A stretch of DNA of 64,000 nucleotides. Origin: Canna indica. Lineage: Eukaryota; Streptophyta; Magnoliopsida; Zingiberales; Cannaceae. This document shows positions 45,027 through 57,102 of the stretch, piece after piece. The notes beneath the pieces are model-generated. The model was given only the letters and a program-made list of their open reading frames with translations. It did no database searches and had not been told where the DNA came from. Within the stretch, counting starts at the first letter, position 1; the number at the start of each line of letters is the position of its first letter. A program made the translations under genes and the position numbers. The stretch covers positions 41,868,001-41,932,000 of the forward strand of contig CP136895.1 in NCBI GenBank assembly GCA_034359265.1, given 5' to 3'.

Positions 45027-47882
45027 GTTAGGTATCGCTGCCACTTCTCTCCGACAACTACAACGTCACTGCTCTTCTCTTCCTCTTCCGTGGTCGATCC
45101 ATCGTCATTTGAGTATCCTTTTTCTTCTCATTCTTCTTTTTCTTCTCTTCCTCTTCTTTTTCTTTTTCTTGTCCTTCTTCTGCATCTTCATCTTGCTTTT
45201 AATAGCCGTCATTTATCTATTTTTCTTTCTTCTTACTTGCTTCATATACAGCCACTTTCTTTTCACCTCCTTGTCCTCCTCATTCTTCATCTTGCTGTTC
45301 TGTAGGGTTTTAAAATTGCTATTATCGAAGGGATGTGTTCCATCTAAGCTATTATATCACTTGTTGCATTGATGGATTACCTATAAACATGATAGTTTCA
45401 GGTAAGGTGTTCAGGATATTTATAGTAGACAAGATGAATAACCATGATTTAAATGAAGTGAATAAGGAGAATAACTATGTCTTATCTTAGTTATTGGACT
45501 CCAAATAGATGTTTTCATCTAAAGCTATTACAAATTATGTAATCTGTTCATCATTTAATTGTAATAAATATATATATATATGTATTGTTGTAAGTTCACG
45601 TATAATGTTTATGTATTTTCAGTTATTAGGTATTGCTGTAAGTTGTTGTAACTTACAGGTATAATAGTTGTTTTCAGTGATTAGGTGTAGTAGTTAGTAT
45701 ATAATGTAGTATGGTCCTTTGAAGGATTTTTAAGCACGAATGACATATTATCTTAACCTATATATGTATGAAAATTATGATGGCACCCTGTTTTTATTGG
45801 ATTAAACATAGGCTTTCTCAATGTTTTTACTCTTCAATCTTCATTTATAAATATGAATCAACTTCTTATAAAAAAAATAGGTGCTTTTGGCGTACTAGAT
45901 AGGATAGGACAAGATTAAACAAGACAAGCAGGTAAATTGCCTACTTGTTCCATTCGCTCATTTTCACCAACGTAATCTTGAGGAGATCAGTTGTCGACAA
46001 TGTGGAGATCTAGAGAGGTGGAGAACAATGAGGAAGAAATTTGAGAGAAGGGTGTTGCTCTGGGGTACAAGCACACAAATTTGTCTTCTTGTTTCGTTCT
46101 ATCACGGGCCAATTGTTTTGTGCGGAAGAACCTGTGCGGCACCCTTGCATTTCGTGCAAGGGATAAGCCTATCATATCGAATCCGTCCCGAACTGGGCTT
46201 CCTGACTTAACATCGCGGGGCATATGTTGGTCCACGTGCCAACCTTGCGCTCATATCCGCGCCCCCAAAAGACCATGTTGGCCAAATGATATTGAAGGCG
46301 TAAAGTAAAACAACATTACAGGACTATGGATGCAAGAAAACATAAAACTGGGTGTAGGACGAGCTTCGCAATTGTCTTGGGCGAAGATCGACTGATCGCA
46401 CGCCCATATGGGCTGCTTGTTCGTCTCCGCCTAAGGCAACCGCTTTGTTTGCCAACACTCTCCTACATTATACAAGAGACCCCTAACCCCCAAATGCCAC
46501 CCCCAAGGTTCCCAAAGCACGAGAATCATGACAAAATCGTGGCCATGCGAGATGGTCATTTTCCAACGAATGCAGGAAAACTGCTCCGCTTAACCGTAAC
46601 GCACGCACCAATCGTCGAATGATCTCGAAATGTATCCAACTCGTATCGTGGGCCCTCGAAGATCGCACAAGGATTTTACAAGTACGAACTACAATAAAAA
46701 CCAAAATTATATGAACGCGAAAATATATTTACAAACATATAAGGAACATTCCGTCATGATTCGTCGTTACTCGGACGCATCGAAAAGTCTCTAAGAGTTC
46801 ACTCATTTTATTGTATCATGATTTTCCACGGTACAAAAAATACATAAGTTCTCCAATATCTCGATCAATTTTTATCTTGTCCTTTGACGCATTTTAAGTA
46901 CCAAAAGCGGGATAATTCTAATTGTCTAGTCCGCTACAACATTTTTAGTGATACAAAATGCACAATAATCACTTGCTTGTATTGCTTGCCGTGAAACATA
47001 CATTGAAAAAATTATGACAACAATCAAACTTTAAATGTGAAATTGGAGAATACTATGAAGCAAGAACAAGCCAACCGACGTTAATTGATATGATTTATGA
47101 TATATTTGCTTCATTAGATAGGATAAAATATAATTGAATAATAAATGAGAGTAGATTAGATATAAATTTTTTAAATTTGATATACACCGAATATAATATT
47201 AATTTTATATTCTTTTTTTAAAATTTATTTACTAAATAAATAATGAATATAATCCGTCTATTATTCTATTCTTCTTTATCTGAGGAAACAAACCTGCACT
47301 AATAATTAGTGCCCGGAAGGATTCTGTTAATTACCAACACTGTCAATTGTATGTCTTTGCATTTTAATTTGTAGTTCATTGATTCTCTGTAGACCTGACC
47401 TTTTGATTGGATGTCTTGCACTATATATACATAACATAAGGTACTCACTCTACTGGCTAAATGGAAAAATTAGTACAAACACAAGGCACAGAAAGTATGA
47501 TCACCTTGTCCTGGTCACCTAGCAGTAGGGCTGCCCAACAAACACAGAAACATGATGAATTTTGCTCAGCCTTTAGCTTTTTTCCATTTCAAGGCTTCAC
47601 TAAGCCAGAAGAACCAACTATATTGCCCATTCCAAACTGGATTCAAATGCTTCATTGTCCATTCAAAATTTTCTTCATAATATATTCTATAGTATGCGTT
47701 CGTGATTTGGAAAATTTGACATTACATTGTGCACGTTAAGTTTGAAAAAACAAGGTTTCATCCTCTTCATAAATAAAAAATAAGCTGCTTCGCATCGCAA
47801 CAAGTGGCACCATGGGTTTGCGTCCAACTTCCACGTGTCCCATAAGCGTCCATGTTCTCATTGACCACACCATGTTTCATCC
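45027..47882. other. Intergenic sequence without supported genes
   Basis: 45070-45300 is a long pyrimidine-rich tract (CTT-type). Open frames there (170 and 71 codons) are low-complexity translations of it. 45990-46720 is GC-richer and has overlapping short ORFs on both strands, none recognised; it may be an old repeat. A 92-codon ORF at 47461-47739 follows a TATATATA stretch at 47422 but resembles no known protein. Confidence 0.5.
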
Positions 47883-49054
47883 AGGGACGTTTGGTTGCCC
47901 GCAATTACAAATACTATAAAATTTATTTGCATACAAAAGTAAATACCCGTAAATAAATTTTACAACATACCGTTTGGTTGCTCGCAAGTAGAGATGCAAT
48001 TTCTATTTGCAAGCGTTTGGTTGACCGCAAATGAAAGTTGTAATTACACTTGCAACTTGTAACTTACATCTTACGAATTTTTTCGGATCAGGCCGGGCAA
48101 AAATTTTTTTGGGCCAGGTCGGCACAAATTTTTTCAAATCGGGCCGAGCTTGGCCGAGCCGTGCATGAATTTTTTCGGGCTGTGCCGGACATGAATTGTT
48201 TGGGCCGCGTCTGACACGAATTTTTTCGGGCTGAGCCGGACATGAACATTTTTTGGGCTGAGTCGGACACGATTTTTTTCGGGTCGGGCCAAGTAGGGCC
48301 AAGCAGGGCCGGGACGGGTCAAGCCGTGCACGAATTTTTTGGGGCCGGGCTGGGCATGAATTCTTTCGGGGCGGGCCAGGGAACGAATTTTTTCGGGTCA
48401 GTCGGGCCGAGCCGTGCACGAATTTTTCTGGGCCGAGCCGTGCACAAATTTTTCCATGCCGGGCCGGACACGAATTTTTTTCAAGCTGGGCCGGGCACAA
48501 ACTTTTTTAGACTAGATCGGGCATAATTTTTTTCGGGCCGGGTCGGGCACGAATTTTTTCGGGAAGGGCCAAGCCGGGTCGGGTTGTGCACAAATTTTTT
48601 TGAGCCGGGCCGAGCACAAATTTTTTTGAGCAGGGCCGGGCAGAAAACTTAGGCCCGACATGATTTGCCAAACCTAGTATGATAAATTAATAATTTTTAA
48701 TTTTTGTATAATACTGAAAAATATTTAAAAAATTTATCAAACAACATTAAATCTAAAATCTGACACTACAATCTCGTACAGCACACGAAAACCTACAATT
48801 TTGATATTTATCCCGTCTCCATTCGACGACTGATTAATTAATTTTTAATATTTAAATTATTGTATTTGCAGTTTGCAATCTTTTGTTGCGGGTTTTTTGG
48901 ACTGTAATTTTATTTGCGGTCCACGATATTAGAAATATAAATTACAATTAATAAATACTGCAGAATACTTTTATAATCAACCAAACAAATTTATTTTTTA
49001 AATACTACAATTAGAGTCACAGTATTTACACTTGCGGATAATCAACGGCTCCCT
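47883..49054. mobile_element. Non-autonomous TIR element (hAT-like) carrying a minisatellite
   Basis: The left end, AGGGACGTTTGGTTGCCCGC, and the right end read inward, AGGGAGCCGTTGATTATCCG, are followed by matching 'caa(t/g)t(a/g)(c/t)aaatact' blocks. These are degraded inverted repeats of about 34 bases. No convincing target duplication was found. The interior holds the 26-bp minisatellite and AT-rich sequence; no transposase. Confidence 0.5.
48070..48655. repeat. 26-bp minisatellite, about 20 units
   Basis: The unit resembles GAATTTTTTCGGGCC plus GGGCCGGGCAC: a T-run followed by a G/C block. Units vary, and several are lengthened by extra 'gggccaagc' or 'gggccgagccgt' pieces (near 48140, 48290, 48400 and 48560). 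Because 26 is not a multiple of three, it throws up long Pro/Ala/Arg-rich chance ORFs on both strands (for example 48003-48500 -). Confidence 0.9.
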
Positions 49055-49337
49055 TAAAAAACAGAAGCCACCGCACAATGGCCTTCATTAAACAAACAAG
49101 AAAAAGTGGATTAATAATTAACATGCTTCTTCGGCTCGGCTCGGCCTCATTGCACGCATCTCTCCTGTGGCTCGCACAGGCGCCACCGTCTCATTCAGCT
49201 CCACGCAGCGGAAGATGGAAAGGGAGCAGCAAAGTGATACCATCAAGACACAGAGGGGGTATATATATTATACATGGCATTCCATCATATCACCAATTGT
49301 TATAATTAACGTTTACTTCTAACGCCACAGGGACACC

Positions 49338-49603
49338 ATGACTCACTCATATGGCGAAGGCTATACGTACAACTCGGTCGGATGAAGAAGGCTTTGGAGT
49401 TTGGAGGCAGTGTCAGTGGGAATCAATCTGTGATGCTAATTCTCGTACTGGTATGTATACATAATTATTTCTCTTCATCACATTATTATACATGTAATTG
49501 GTTAAGTTTATTTACTCTTTGCAAACAAAAATATGACAAGTCACAGATGAGCGAAGTGAAGCAAACGGAGAAGGCTCGGAACCAACAGCAAGCTGCCTCG
49601 TAG
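49338..49603 (+). CDS. Candidate small spliced ORF, unrecognised
   Basis: A TATA-like tract (GGTATATATATTATAC, 49258-49273) precedes overlapping starts. A 15-codon ORF (49338-49385, MTHSYGEGYTYNSVG) ends in a TGA that overlaps the ATG at 49382. From 49382 a frame of 73 codons runs unspliced to the TAG at 49601. If the GT-AG intron 49451-49546 is removed it gives 41 residues (MKKALEFGGSVSGNQSVMLI... ending KARNQQQAAS). A third ATG at 49351 opens yet another frame of 37 codons. I recognise none of these, and the call rests only on signals and layout. Confidence 0.2.
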
Positions 49604-50181
49604 AGCGGCAGAAGATTTGGTCCCATCACTGTGTTGTTTATCTATTCTTTTTCTTTTTTCACACATCTATTCATTGGAAATAGCGCATCGGCCGGACACT
49701 GAAAGCTTTGTCTTCAATTCAATCGGTGTAGCTTGGATTTTTCCGTTAATTCAATAAAGTTCAATTTGCATAACGTATTAGTGCATGTCATTTCGGACGA
49801 TTCAATTGGCATTGTTCTTACTGATTATCGAAATAATATTGAAAATATAAAATACAAAGAACTATTTAGTTATCCTATAATTGATAATAGGATATCAGTA
49901 ATATAATTTAAATGTTCCGCCCACCACATCATATTTAATTAATCATTTTCTTCTTCTTTTATTGTCAATTATTTTCAAAAATTAATTAACTTGCATAAAA
50001 TTTGAGTTAAAACTAATATTCCTAAATTAATTTACTAATAGTACAATTTCATATAAAAGAACTTAAATATGAAATTATCTAAGCATCAATTTAATTATAC
50101 ATTTACTAATATATTGTATATTGCTTAGAGATCTAAGATTCAAATCTTAATATGATTATCTATTGTGATTTTCTATCTTTG

Positions 50182-50237
<56 letters not shown>

Positions 50238-50469
50238 CAATACCTATAATGAGTGAATCTAATAGTAAAAAATGAGGTATTATGTTAGATATTTGATAAT
50301 AAAATTCATATATCTCATTTTGACAAATTAGTATTGGACTGAACCAGCACTTTGGATCCGGTCAAATTAAGCCCAAAAGTGCTTACATTCATGAATCAGA
50401 CTCAAGTCAAAGCAGATACTACTTAGTCCAAGGGGCTTCATCCAGCCATACAAGGACACAAAGACAAGT
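49604..50469. other. AT-rich intergenic DNA
   Basis: No gene was seen. It contains the (AT)n run listed separately. Around 49905 the phrase 'aaatgttccgcccaccacatc' also occurs at 52566, showing a dispersed local repeat on either side of the old LTR. Confidence 0.5.
50185..50235. repeat. (AT)n microsatellite
   Basis: About 25 uninterrupted AT dinucleotides. Confidence 0.95.
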
Positions 50470-50797
50470 AATCAAACACAAAGGTAAACAATGTAAACAT
50501 GAAATTTATAGTGGTTCGGGATCCTTCCCTGCTCCACTATCTAAGCATCATGTTTAAGATTTTTAACTTAATTTTATTAGATTAAATTTGTTTTCTTATA
50601 CTTGAGGACTATTCATCGAAGTGTCTCTGCTTTTACACCGAAGATATTTTCCCATACCGAAAGGTCTTCACCTTGACACTAAGAGCACTTTCCCACCTTA
50701 AACCCTGAAGGATAACAAAAATTAATCATAGTAAACTAAGTTACACTTATGGACTTATGCCTCTACACCAAGGCTACCATCAAACTCAAGAACCTAA

Positions 50798-52267
50798 GGT
50801 GCTATTTGGTTAGCGAAAATTATTTTCTGATTTGGTTTCAGTGAAACTGAAAATTTGGTTTCAAAAACTTGATTTTGGTTTCTAATTTTCAATTTTCCAA
50901 ACATGCGTTTGGTTAATGAAAATAATATAAGTTTTAGTTAGTTGTGTTACAACCCGCTTGATGGGATAACTAACTTATCAAGTTCATAGGCAAACCTATT
51001 GACCCAATTAAAATACTTAAACTAAAGTTTAATCATCCCACTTGAGTTTTGATCTCACTATCAAGACCCAAGTCAAATTACCACATAACACCAAATCATC
51101 CACACATAGCACCAACACCTATCAACTTCATAGGCCTTAATCACTTGCCTAATGCTTAAGCTGGAGTTGATAGTAGCACACCCATCAAGCCTTATAAACC
51201 AACACCCCATCACCCAGGCAATCCTTTCTCACATAGGCTCCCTCACCAGCATAGGACTAGGTCCTGCTCTGATACCATTTATTACAACCCGCTTGATGGG
51301 ATAACTAACTCATCAATTTCATAGGCCAACCTATTGGCCCAATTAAAATGCTTAAGCTGAAGTTTAATCATCCCACTTGAGTTTTGATCTCACTATGAAG
51401 ACCCAAGTCAAGTTACCACATAACACCAAATCATCCACACATAGCACCAACACCTATCAATTTCATAGGCCTTAATCACTTGCCTAATGCTTAAGCTGGA
51501 GTTGATAGTAGCACACCCATCAAGCCTTATAAGCTAACACCACATCCAACATACTCCCGATGTGGGACTAAACCGAGGTATTACAAGTTGAAATCAGTGA
51601 ATACTTATTTGGCTATAAAAAGTAATATTAATTTTCCTTGAATATTTTTAGTAGTAGTTAATGTTTAGTTAGTTTACAAAATTAAATATTTTCTAATATA
51701 GTTATAAAATATTTGTAATATTTAATTAATTAAGTTATTGGTAGTTTGAGATTTTTTTGTTCAATTAGATATAAAAATTAATTAATAGTTATTATAATAT
51801 TTCAAAAAAAAAGTCTAGTGGTCTAAAATTAGTTTTGATTAATTATAAATAGATTAACTTTAAGAAAATTGAGTTATTTTAAAATTTGGGTTTGAGTCAA
51901 TTAGATATAAATTGGTTTAATTAATTTATAAATTTAAGATAATAGTTTGAGTTGAAAATGATAATTTTTATTTTTTTAAAAAAATTAATATAGTTTGATT
52001 TATTTTTAAATTAATTAATTTTATAAAAAATATATTTATAATTACAAAGTTGCCACTTCATTTTGATAACGAAACCGATAGTCTCGAAATCACAGAAAAC
52101 AACAGTCTGGTGTTTTCATTTTTATTAAGAAAACTTGTTTCGTTTTTATTCTGATTTTGATTCAATTTCATGAAAATGCTGAACCAAATACGTTTTCGTA
52201 AGCAGTTCTGATTTCAGTAAAATCGAAACCATGAAAACAAACTTGGTTTCGCTAACCAAACATGCCC
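50798..52267. mobile_element. PIF/Harbinger-like non-autonomous element containing a TRIM
   Basis: The terminal inverted repeats are GGTGCTATTTGGTTAGCGAA on the left and GGGCATGTTTGGTTAGCGAA inward from the right. The flanking TAA on both sides (50795-50797, 52268-52270) fits the 3-bp target duplication of this superfamily. Removing the element restores LTR homology ('caagaacctaatgatctagg'). No transposase. Without the TRIM it is about 825 bases. Confidence 0.75.
50945..51585 (-). mobile_element. TRIM (miniature LTR retrotransposon)
   Basis: A 641-bp element with two direct repeats: 50945 to about 51210, and 51280-51585 (306 bp). It starts TGTTACAACCCGC and ends GGTATTACA. A primer-binding site on the - strand (TGGTATCAGAGC, 51268-51279) sets the orientation. 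A perfect 5-bp target duplication AGTTG flanks it (50940-50944, 51586-51590). The interior between the repeats is about 70 bases and non-coding. The left repeat is shortened at its inner end. Confidence 0.88.
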
Positions 52268-52689
52268 TAATGATCTAGGTTTACACAAATTTAATTAAAA
52301 TGAAATAAACAATGAAATACAAGCATAAATAGAGCAAAAATACAATAAATGAATACATAGCTCCAAAAATAAGTTTCTAGTCCTCTTGATGTTTTTGGAT
52401 GATAAATCGATTGAGAGCAAAGGCTAAATCAAGGAATCAACACAAGAACTAGGGAATCAACACAAAAACTAGGATTTGCTCATAGTTACTACTTTTGCCC
52501 TATTGCCATGATCGGAGCAATAAAAAATGGGGATATAGATATTTCATATCATATTTTTTGGATGAAGAATGTTCCGCCCACCACATCTTTTTTAATTAAT
52601 TAGTTTTTTCTCTTTTTATCGTCAATTATTTTTTTTATAAAAAAAACCAAGATAAGATCAAATTCTACTTACTAAATGGGTAAAAGGGG

Positions 52690-55405
52690 TAGAGGACCAT
52701 AGCTGTACAACCTTCGCCATCAAAGCAAGTAGAATTATGTTCCCCCGGCCATCCATTTTATTCAACGAAGAACAGAGTTGTTTCCTACACATTCTTGTGT
52801 AGTTATATTTCTAGAAAATAAAGAATTAGCTTCAACGTAGTTAGAAATTGAGCTAAAAGTATTCACTGCACTTTTTTTGAAAGAAAAAACTTTACATATA
52901 CAACTATAAAAACTAAAATCTTCCATGGCATCCCAACATTCTAAATTGCTCCAAGATAATTCAATTTCAGTTAAACCTACTCTTGCAACGAAGTGAGCTT
53001 TCAAATTGTTCTCCCTCTAATTTGTGTCAAAGAAACCTTTTATTGAGCTCTTCTCAGCTATCCAAAGAATATCAATAACCTCTAATTGTCCTCCACCAAA
53101 TTTTTTACAAACCAAGGTGCTTTCTGCTTTCTATTAAGAATATCAATAACAATTTTGCTATCAGATAATATGTTTAGGTGTATATTATGAAGTAAACACA
53201 TCAATATAGCCTTAAGCTCAGTAGTTAGGACATCAGTTTCGTTAGAATTGCAGTATCCCCTTATGACTTCACAACTCATATTGTCCGAGATAGAAAAACC
53301 AAGACCAGTATTGTTTGTTTACTTATTCCAAGCTGCATCACAATAAGAATAGTAACCAGGATTCTGTTGGTAAAATGGCCACACTAGAAGGGGGATGAAT
53401 AGTGTGTTATCTAAATCTTTTTACCTAATTTTGATTTTAAATTTTTCTTGAACTACTTAGGCAATTCACAAATCAAGTAGTAAACGGAAGCAAGATATAA
53501 ATGATAAGCAATACGAAACGCAAAGTAAACAATGCTAACACAATGATTTATAGTGGTTCGACCACAATGCCTACTTCACTACCTAAGCACCCAACTTAGG
53601 ATTTTCAAACTAGTTGTACTAGATTAGTTAGTTTTCTTACAATGAGGACTTTACACCGTAAAGTCTCCGCTCTCAAACCGAAGGCACTTCCACACTTGAA
53701 AGTATCTCGCATTCCTACCGAGAGTACTCTCCCACCTCAACTTAAGGACAACTCAACTAATACTAGCAAACTAAGTTTACAATGGTGGATTTAAGCCTTA
53801 ACACCAAGACAACCACCAACTCAATCAAACATAGCAATCTAGGTTTATACACTTGATATTCAATCAAAATAAATAACAAAATACAATAAAAATTAGAGCA
53901 ATAAATTAAACAATAAGTACTTAGCTCCAAAAGAAAATCCCTAGTCATCTTGTTGCCTTGAGAAGATGAATCTTTGAGGCTTGATAGCTAAATCAACAAA
54001 TAGAGATCAAAACTAAGGCTTTTGCAAGGATGACTCAATGAAAGCTTGTAGAAATGCTTAGGATCACTTTTTAAGGCTTGGAAGCATCATAGGAGGCTTG
54101 GAAGAGAGTTTTGAGGTGGGTATTTATAATCCCCCAAACAAAATGGCTCGTCAACAGACTGATTTCTGCCCGAACTTTAAAACATAAATGTTATATAAGG
54201 ATTATCCCCATTTGGATTCAATAAAAATATCTAAAAAATCAAAATCCTTAAGAATCAAAATCTAATTTTTGGGGTCTAGTACAAATTTCAGAAAAATGAA
54301 AATTTTATAATCTCCCGGGTCAAATATGGGTGTGCTAAAGGCTTCCAAAAATTTCTTAAAAATACATTGTTATCTAGTTTTTACCTAAAGAACAATTACC
54401 TGTACTTTTGGTGCCAAAAAAATATCTAGGTCATATAGCCCTCCTAGGAGCTCCCTAGGCTTAGTGAATTTCATGGTCATTTCCTCATTTACCAATTTTT
54501 CATGTTTTGAGGTTCGTGTTTGGTTTTTGGGTTCTTATGCATCATCATGAGGAGTTACAACACAAGCTAGGCACCCTAGACCTAAAATTTAACTTTTCGA
54601 ATAATCCCGAGCATCGACGAGCGTCCTTGCTGATTTCTTCGATTTCTTTAATTTTTCCGATCGGGGACGTCGTGCGCTAATCGATATGGAACCTGAAAAT
54701 GACTCTCCATGAAATAATTAGTTTCATGTTTGTTATCATCAAAACCGAGATTAAGACCAATGTTGAAAACCTTAGGCCAACAGATCATTTTTAAAAGGCC
54801 ATTTTTTATAAGGATTCACAACTTGAGTAGAGGAGGAATTTCTATCAGCCTTTTCCTGGGGGATCTCTTAGCTCTTACCACTAACTTTACAGGAGGAAAA
54901 GTACTTCTTTATACTGATGGAATTGTTCACTTCCAATAAAGCTTGGTAAGAAAGAGATGAGTAGCCAACACCTTTTCCTTTAAAGCAATACCCATTTCTG
55001 TTTTTCCATATGTACCACAGGCCTACTACAATACAGCTGATAAGGTTCTTCCTTTTTTCATTGTGCATAAGTTTTCCTTCATCCATCCATTTGCCCTGAG
55101 ACCAGCTCTCTTTATACTCAAAGTGATAATTAACCAACCCTTCAAGGCATTTCCATAAATTCTTTTCAAAGCAACATTCAAAGAATATATGAGAGATGGA
55201 GTTAGAATCTTCTTTACATGTATAGCATTTCTGCTCCTCAAGCTTGCAAATTGTATAACAATTTCCCGATAAAGATCTTTATTCTTGGGGATACTCTTAA
55301 GTTCCACATCACATTCTAGTTGAACCGGATATCATCCACATTAGGAGTTTCATTTTTCATTATTATAGGCTACTTTGTAGTTCAGCTTTCCCTTCTTGTT
55401 TAAAG
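52690..55405 (-). pseudogene. L1-type LINE fragment split by a solo LTR
   Basis: On the - strand: zf-RVT zinc-binding block (CYTCKEDSNSISHIFFECC, about 55160-55215), NLISCIVVGLWYIWKNRNG (about 55000-55050), then the LTR. The RNase H-like domain follows it: YCDAAWNK, an in-frame stop, NNTGLGFSISDN, TDVLTTELKAILMCL, NILSDSKIVIDILN. A C-terminal stretch (KAHFVARVGLTE) runs to about 52762. Reverse transcriptase is not present. The window therefore holds pieces of two LINEs with the same 3' domain order. Confidence 0.8.
53365..54782 (-). mobile_element. Solo LTR of the copia-type gag-only family in the LINE
   Basis: On the + strand it starts TGTTGGTAAAATGGCCACAC and ends CTTAGGCCAACA. The flanking 5-mers GATTC and GATCA match at three of five bases, a degraded target duplication. 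LINE coding sequence lies on both sides in the same orientation. Confidence 0.85.
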
Positions 55406-55408
55406 TCC

Positions 55409-55690
55409 ATACTACAAAAAAAATTGGAATTATTTTTGCCACAGTAGTGACATATAGTGGCAAAATGATGATTCAGTGGCAAAAAAATGCTCGTCAATTG
55501 TTTGCCACATTAGGTCTGCCACTAAAAGTCATTTTTGGCTTTTGTGGCGAATTTTAGCGGATAGCCATAAGTTACAATTTATTTAGTGACAAATGAAAAA
55601 AATCAAACTACCTCCATCCTATTGTGGCAAACGGAGCTTGCTGATGTCACATATCTTTTATGGCAAAACTTTTTGCCACTTATTAATAAA
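55409..55690. mobile_element. CACTA-type transposon end (fragment)
   Basis: It begins TACTACAAAAAAAATTGG, close to the CACTACAA terminus of this superfamily but with its first bases changed. Many short GTGGCA/TGCCAC subterminal motifs follow, in both orientations (about ten in 250 bases). No opposite terminus was found in the window. Confidence 0.5.
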
Positions 55691-57102
55691 TAAGGTTAAT
55701 TAATGAATATATCACGATTTTTACCGAAATTTCCAAATCTATCACGATTTTTATTTGTTTCAAATGCAGACTTCAACTCTCAATTCGTTTCAATTGTATC
55801 ACACCGTCAAACTCGGGTTAAGTTTCTCGTTAAACTGCTGACCTGACATCGATGACGTGTTAACCTAAATCCAATCAGCCATTTATTTAATATAAAAAAT
55901 AGGTAAGCTGACGTATATTTGTCAGCCATTTTGCATTTATTTATTTATATTTTTTTTTCAAATAACTCCCGTGACCCTCACTCGTCAACCCAACCCGCAG
56001 AAGCCCTAAACCACTCGACACTCACCTCCCGACCTTCGCCCTTCGCCACTCTCGCCCTCGCCATTGTCGAATCTCACCACTTTCGCCCCTCACCATCGTT
56101 GGAACTGGAGCAATTTGTCGGCAGTTCAGTTGAAGTCGTCTTAACCGTCGTTGTTGTCGCGGATTCACGGATGTCAATCTCGATTTTGCCCGCCAACTGT
56201 TGTCATCTCCATTAATGGCGAAGAAGAAATCAATATTAGTGTTGCTTCTTTGAGTTCTACTCCTTTATTTCTATAAACTGAAAACCTAGATGTAATCTAT
56301 TGTGAAATCTAGGGTTTTCAGTTCCAGTTAATTGTGAACACAGGGGTTTGGTTTAATCAGTTTGGTTTTCTAGGGTTTTCAGTTCCCTAAAGGTCATGCT
56401 TTTATCAGTTTGGTTTAATAATGCTTTCAGTTTGGTTTAATATATAGTCATGTTTTCAGTTCATTGTGAACACAGAGGTCTTGCTTTTAATAATGTTTTC
56501 AGTTCTCTAAAGGTCATACTTTTATTAGTTTCTTGCTTTTATAGTCATGCCTTTATCAGTTTCTTGCATGTATAGTCAATCTCCATATTACATGTATATC
56601 CGAAATTGTATAGATTTGGTCAAAACCTTCGACGATCAACTTGACGTCGGACTACGGTTCTACCAAGTCCTCCAGATCCATCAATCTTAGCACCAGTAAG
56701 TAGACATAGTTTTTCATTGTCATATAACATATATAATGATGTTTGATTGAATTCCAACATGACCATCTTAATTTGATGTAGGTTAATATCAGCAGTGAAG
56801 ATTAAAATGATGTGCTGGACATCCAATTTGCTGAAGCTAGTGATGATGTTGAACATGCAATTGAAGAGGATTCAGTTAGGGCAGATGTTGAAGAAAGAAC
56901 AAGAATATTTCAGCAAAGTGATACTGAAACTAGTGAAGATGAAGAGTATCGACCAGTTGGTGAAAGTGATCATGATGTTTTGTCTACTGAATTTGAAGAA
57001 TCAAGTGATGATGAATATTTGACTATTAGAGCATTGAAGAAGAAATTTAAGAAGAAGAAGGGCACTAATGAAGTTGTTCCGGCCATTGTTGAAGGCACAA
57101 GT

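Larger units (their letters stand above)
50470..52490 (-). repeat. Old, degenerate LTR of the copia-type gag-only family
   Basis: Family-typical phrases remain: 'tttatagtggttcgg', 'ctccactatctaagcat', 'accgaaaggtcttcacc', 'ccaaggctaccatc' on the left of the insert and 'ctccaaaaataagtttctagtcctcttgatg' split to the right. It is the most diverged copy in the window. It is interrupted by the PIF-like element at 50798-52267. Confidence 0.65.

Noticed and set aside
44860..45372. 170-codon ORF on the + strand
   Set aside because: It runs through the tRNA-like sequence and then a pyrimidine tract, giving a Leu/Phe-only tail. Low complexity, not a gene.
48003..48526. Long Pro/Ala/Arg-rich ORFs on both strands
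   Set aside because: They are translations of the 26-bp minisatellite; frames open equally on both strands and no start context or domain is present.
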